This document shows, piece by piece, positions 63,604 through 64,000 of a stretch of DNA of 64,000 nucleotides. How positions within the stretch are numbered: position 1 is the stretch's first letter; every line of letters begins with the position of its first letter. Origin of the DNA: Symbiodinium natans (taxonomy: Eukaryota > Sar > Dinophyceae > Suessiales > Symbiodiniaceae). The stretch is from assembly GCA_905221605.1 (NCBI GenBank), contig CAJNDS010002343.1:361474-425473 (forward strand). The letters run 5' to 3'. The translations under genes and the position numbers were made by a program. The notes under the pieces are model-generated. The model was given only the letters and a program-made list of their open reading frames with translations, was not told where the DNA came from and did not search any database.

Positions 63604-64000
63604 CTCCTAGGTAGGATAAGGGGCACCCTTAGAAGGGAATCCTTCTGAACCCATTGAACCCTCTTCTGGCTCTTTTAAACAGGGACCTTGTTACGTCCCC
63701 ACAGGGTCCCCCGAATCCTATCCCCGAGTAGCATGGCTTTTCAGAAGAGCTGAAAAGCCGTGCGGCAAGGCCAAGTTGAAGTGTGCAGCAGCCGCCGAAA
63801 CCTGGCGAGCATGCATGAGAAAAGGGCCCACCAGTTGTTCTCGACTTGCCCGGTCGGCCTGCCATTACTATTGCTCATGTAAAGAGAAGCCGTCTGTTCC
63901 TAAGAGCCGTTGCAGTGTTTAGTTTAGTTCTCAGGATCTTGCAGATCCGAGTGCGTCAACGGCACCCGAGGCTCGGCAGAAACGCCTCCAAGAGTCTTTC
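63604..64000. other. 3' flank with an imperfect inverted repeat
   Basis: GGATAAGGGGCACCCT (63613-63628) and AGGGTCCCCCGAATCCTATCC (63703-63723) form an imperfect inverted repeat that may be a small palindromic element. I see no other feature to the end of the window. Confidence 0.4.

Noticed and set aside
1-64000. CRISPR arrays, rRNA, complete tRNA genes, bacterial operons
   Set aside because: No spaced identical repeats, rRNA cores or cloverleaf structures were seen. The only tRNA-like text is the 15-base primer site at 46934-46948.

Overview
The window reads as dinoflagellate nuclear DNA. Five things point there. Small introns often begin with GC, and one probably with GA, and end in AG. 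Plant-type telomere heptamers (CCCTAAA) lie scattered internally. The reverse transcriptases belong to the LINE and Ty1/copia groups common in dinoflagellates. A 14-base match to the 3' end of the dinoflagellate spliced leader sits in the LTRs of a retroelement. All host-like spliced genes found lie on the + strand, as expected for unidirectional gene arrays. A Symbiodiniaceae-like genome is likely, but the species cannot be told from the sequence.

Layout. 1-5035: 5'-truncated Ty1/copia Pol polyprotein (+). 6405-10598: one unrecognised 4.2-kb reading frame on the - strand, broken by a single TGA. 10943-11450: two adjacent ~42-bp minisatellites with a shared core. 12490-13456: decayed RT/RNase H fragment (-). 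14028-18354: spliced NEK-like protein kinase (+). 20262-21470: a dispersed coding-like repeat and a tandemly duplicated gene tail. 24321-25516 and 26166-27088: two unrecognised spliced genes (+). 29677-30970: J-domain gene (+) with telomeric arrays inside an intron. 32458-37050: graveyard of LINE fragments in both orientations, with a Gag fragment nested in one.

38454-47168 is a nearly complete LTR retroelement on the - strand. It has 218/219-bp LTRs, a 4-bp GTAC target duplication and a primer site matching a half initiator-tRNA-Met. It carries no visible RT or integrase. Its six overlapping frames encode a WW domain, an S1-like domain, an MLLE (PABC) domain and several CCCH zinc fingers. 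Each LTR holds a spliced-leader-like sequence in sense orientation. This is the best candidate for something undescribed. The element and its flanks appear to split a dispersed unit whose halves lie at 38120-38266 and 48430-48668; the right half also carries a 61-bp GC-AG intron that the copy at 20.3-20.7 kb lacks.

54869-58536 is a spliced KH-domain plus CCHC zinc-knuckle RNA-binding gene (+). The rest holds telomeric arrays, microsatellites, small palindromic elements, a LINE tail and the 3' end of one more gene near 63.6 kb.

The gene models were assembled by eye from motif continuity, reading phase and splice sites. Exon edges marked approximate should be treated so. No tRNA, rRNA, CRISPR array or bacterial-style operon was seen.
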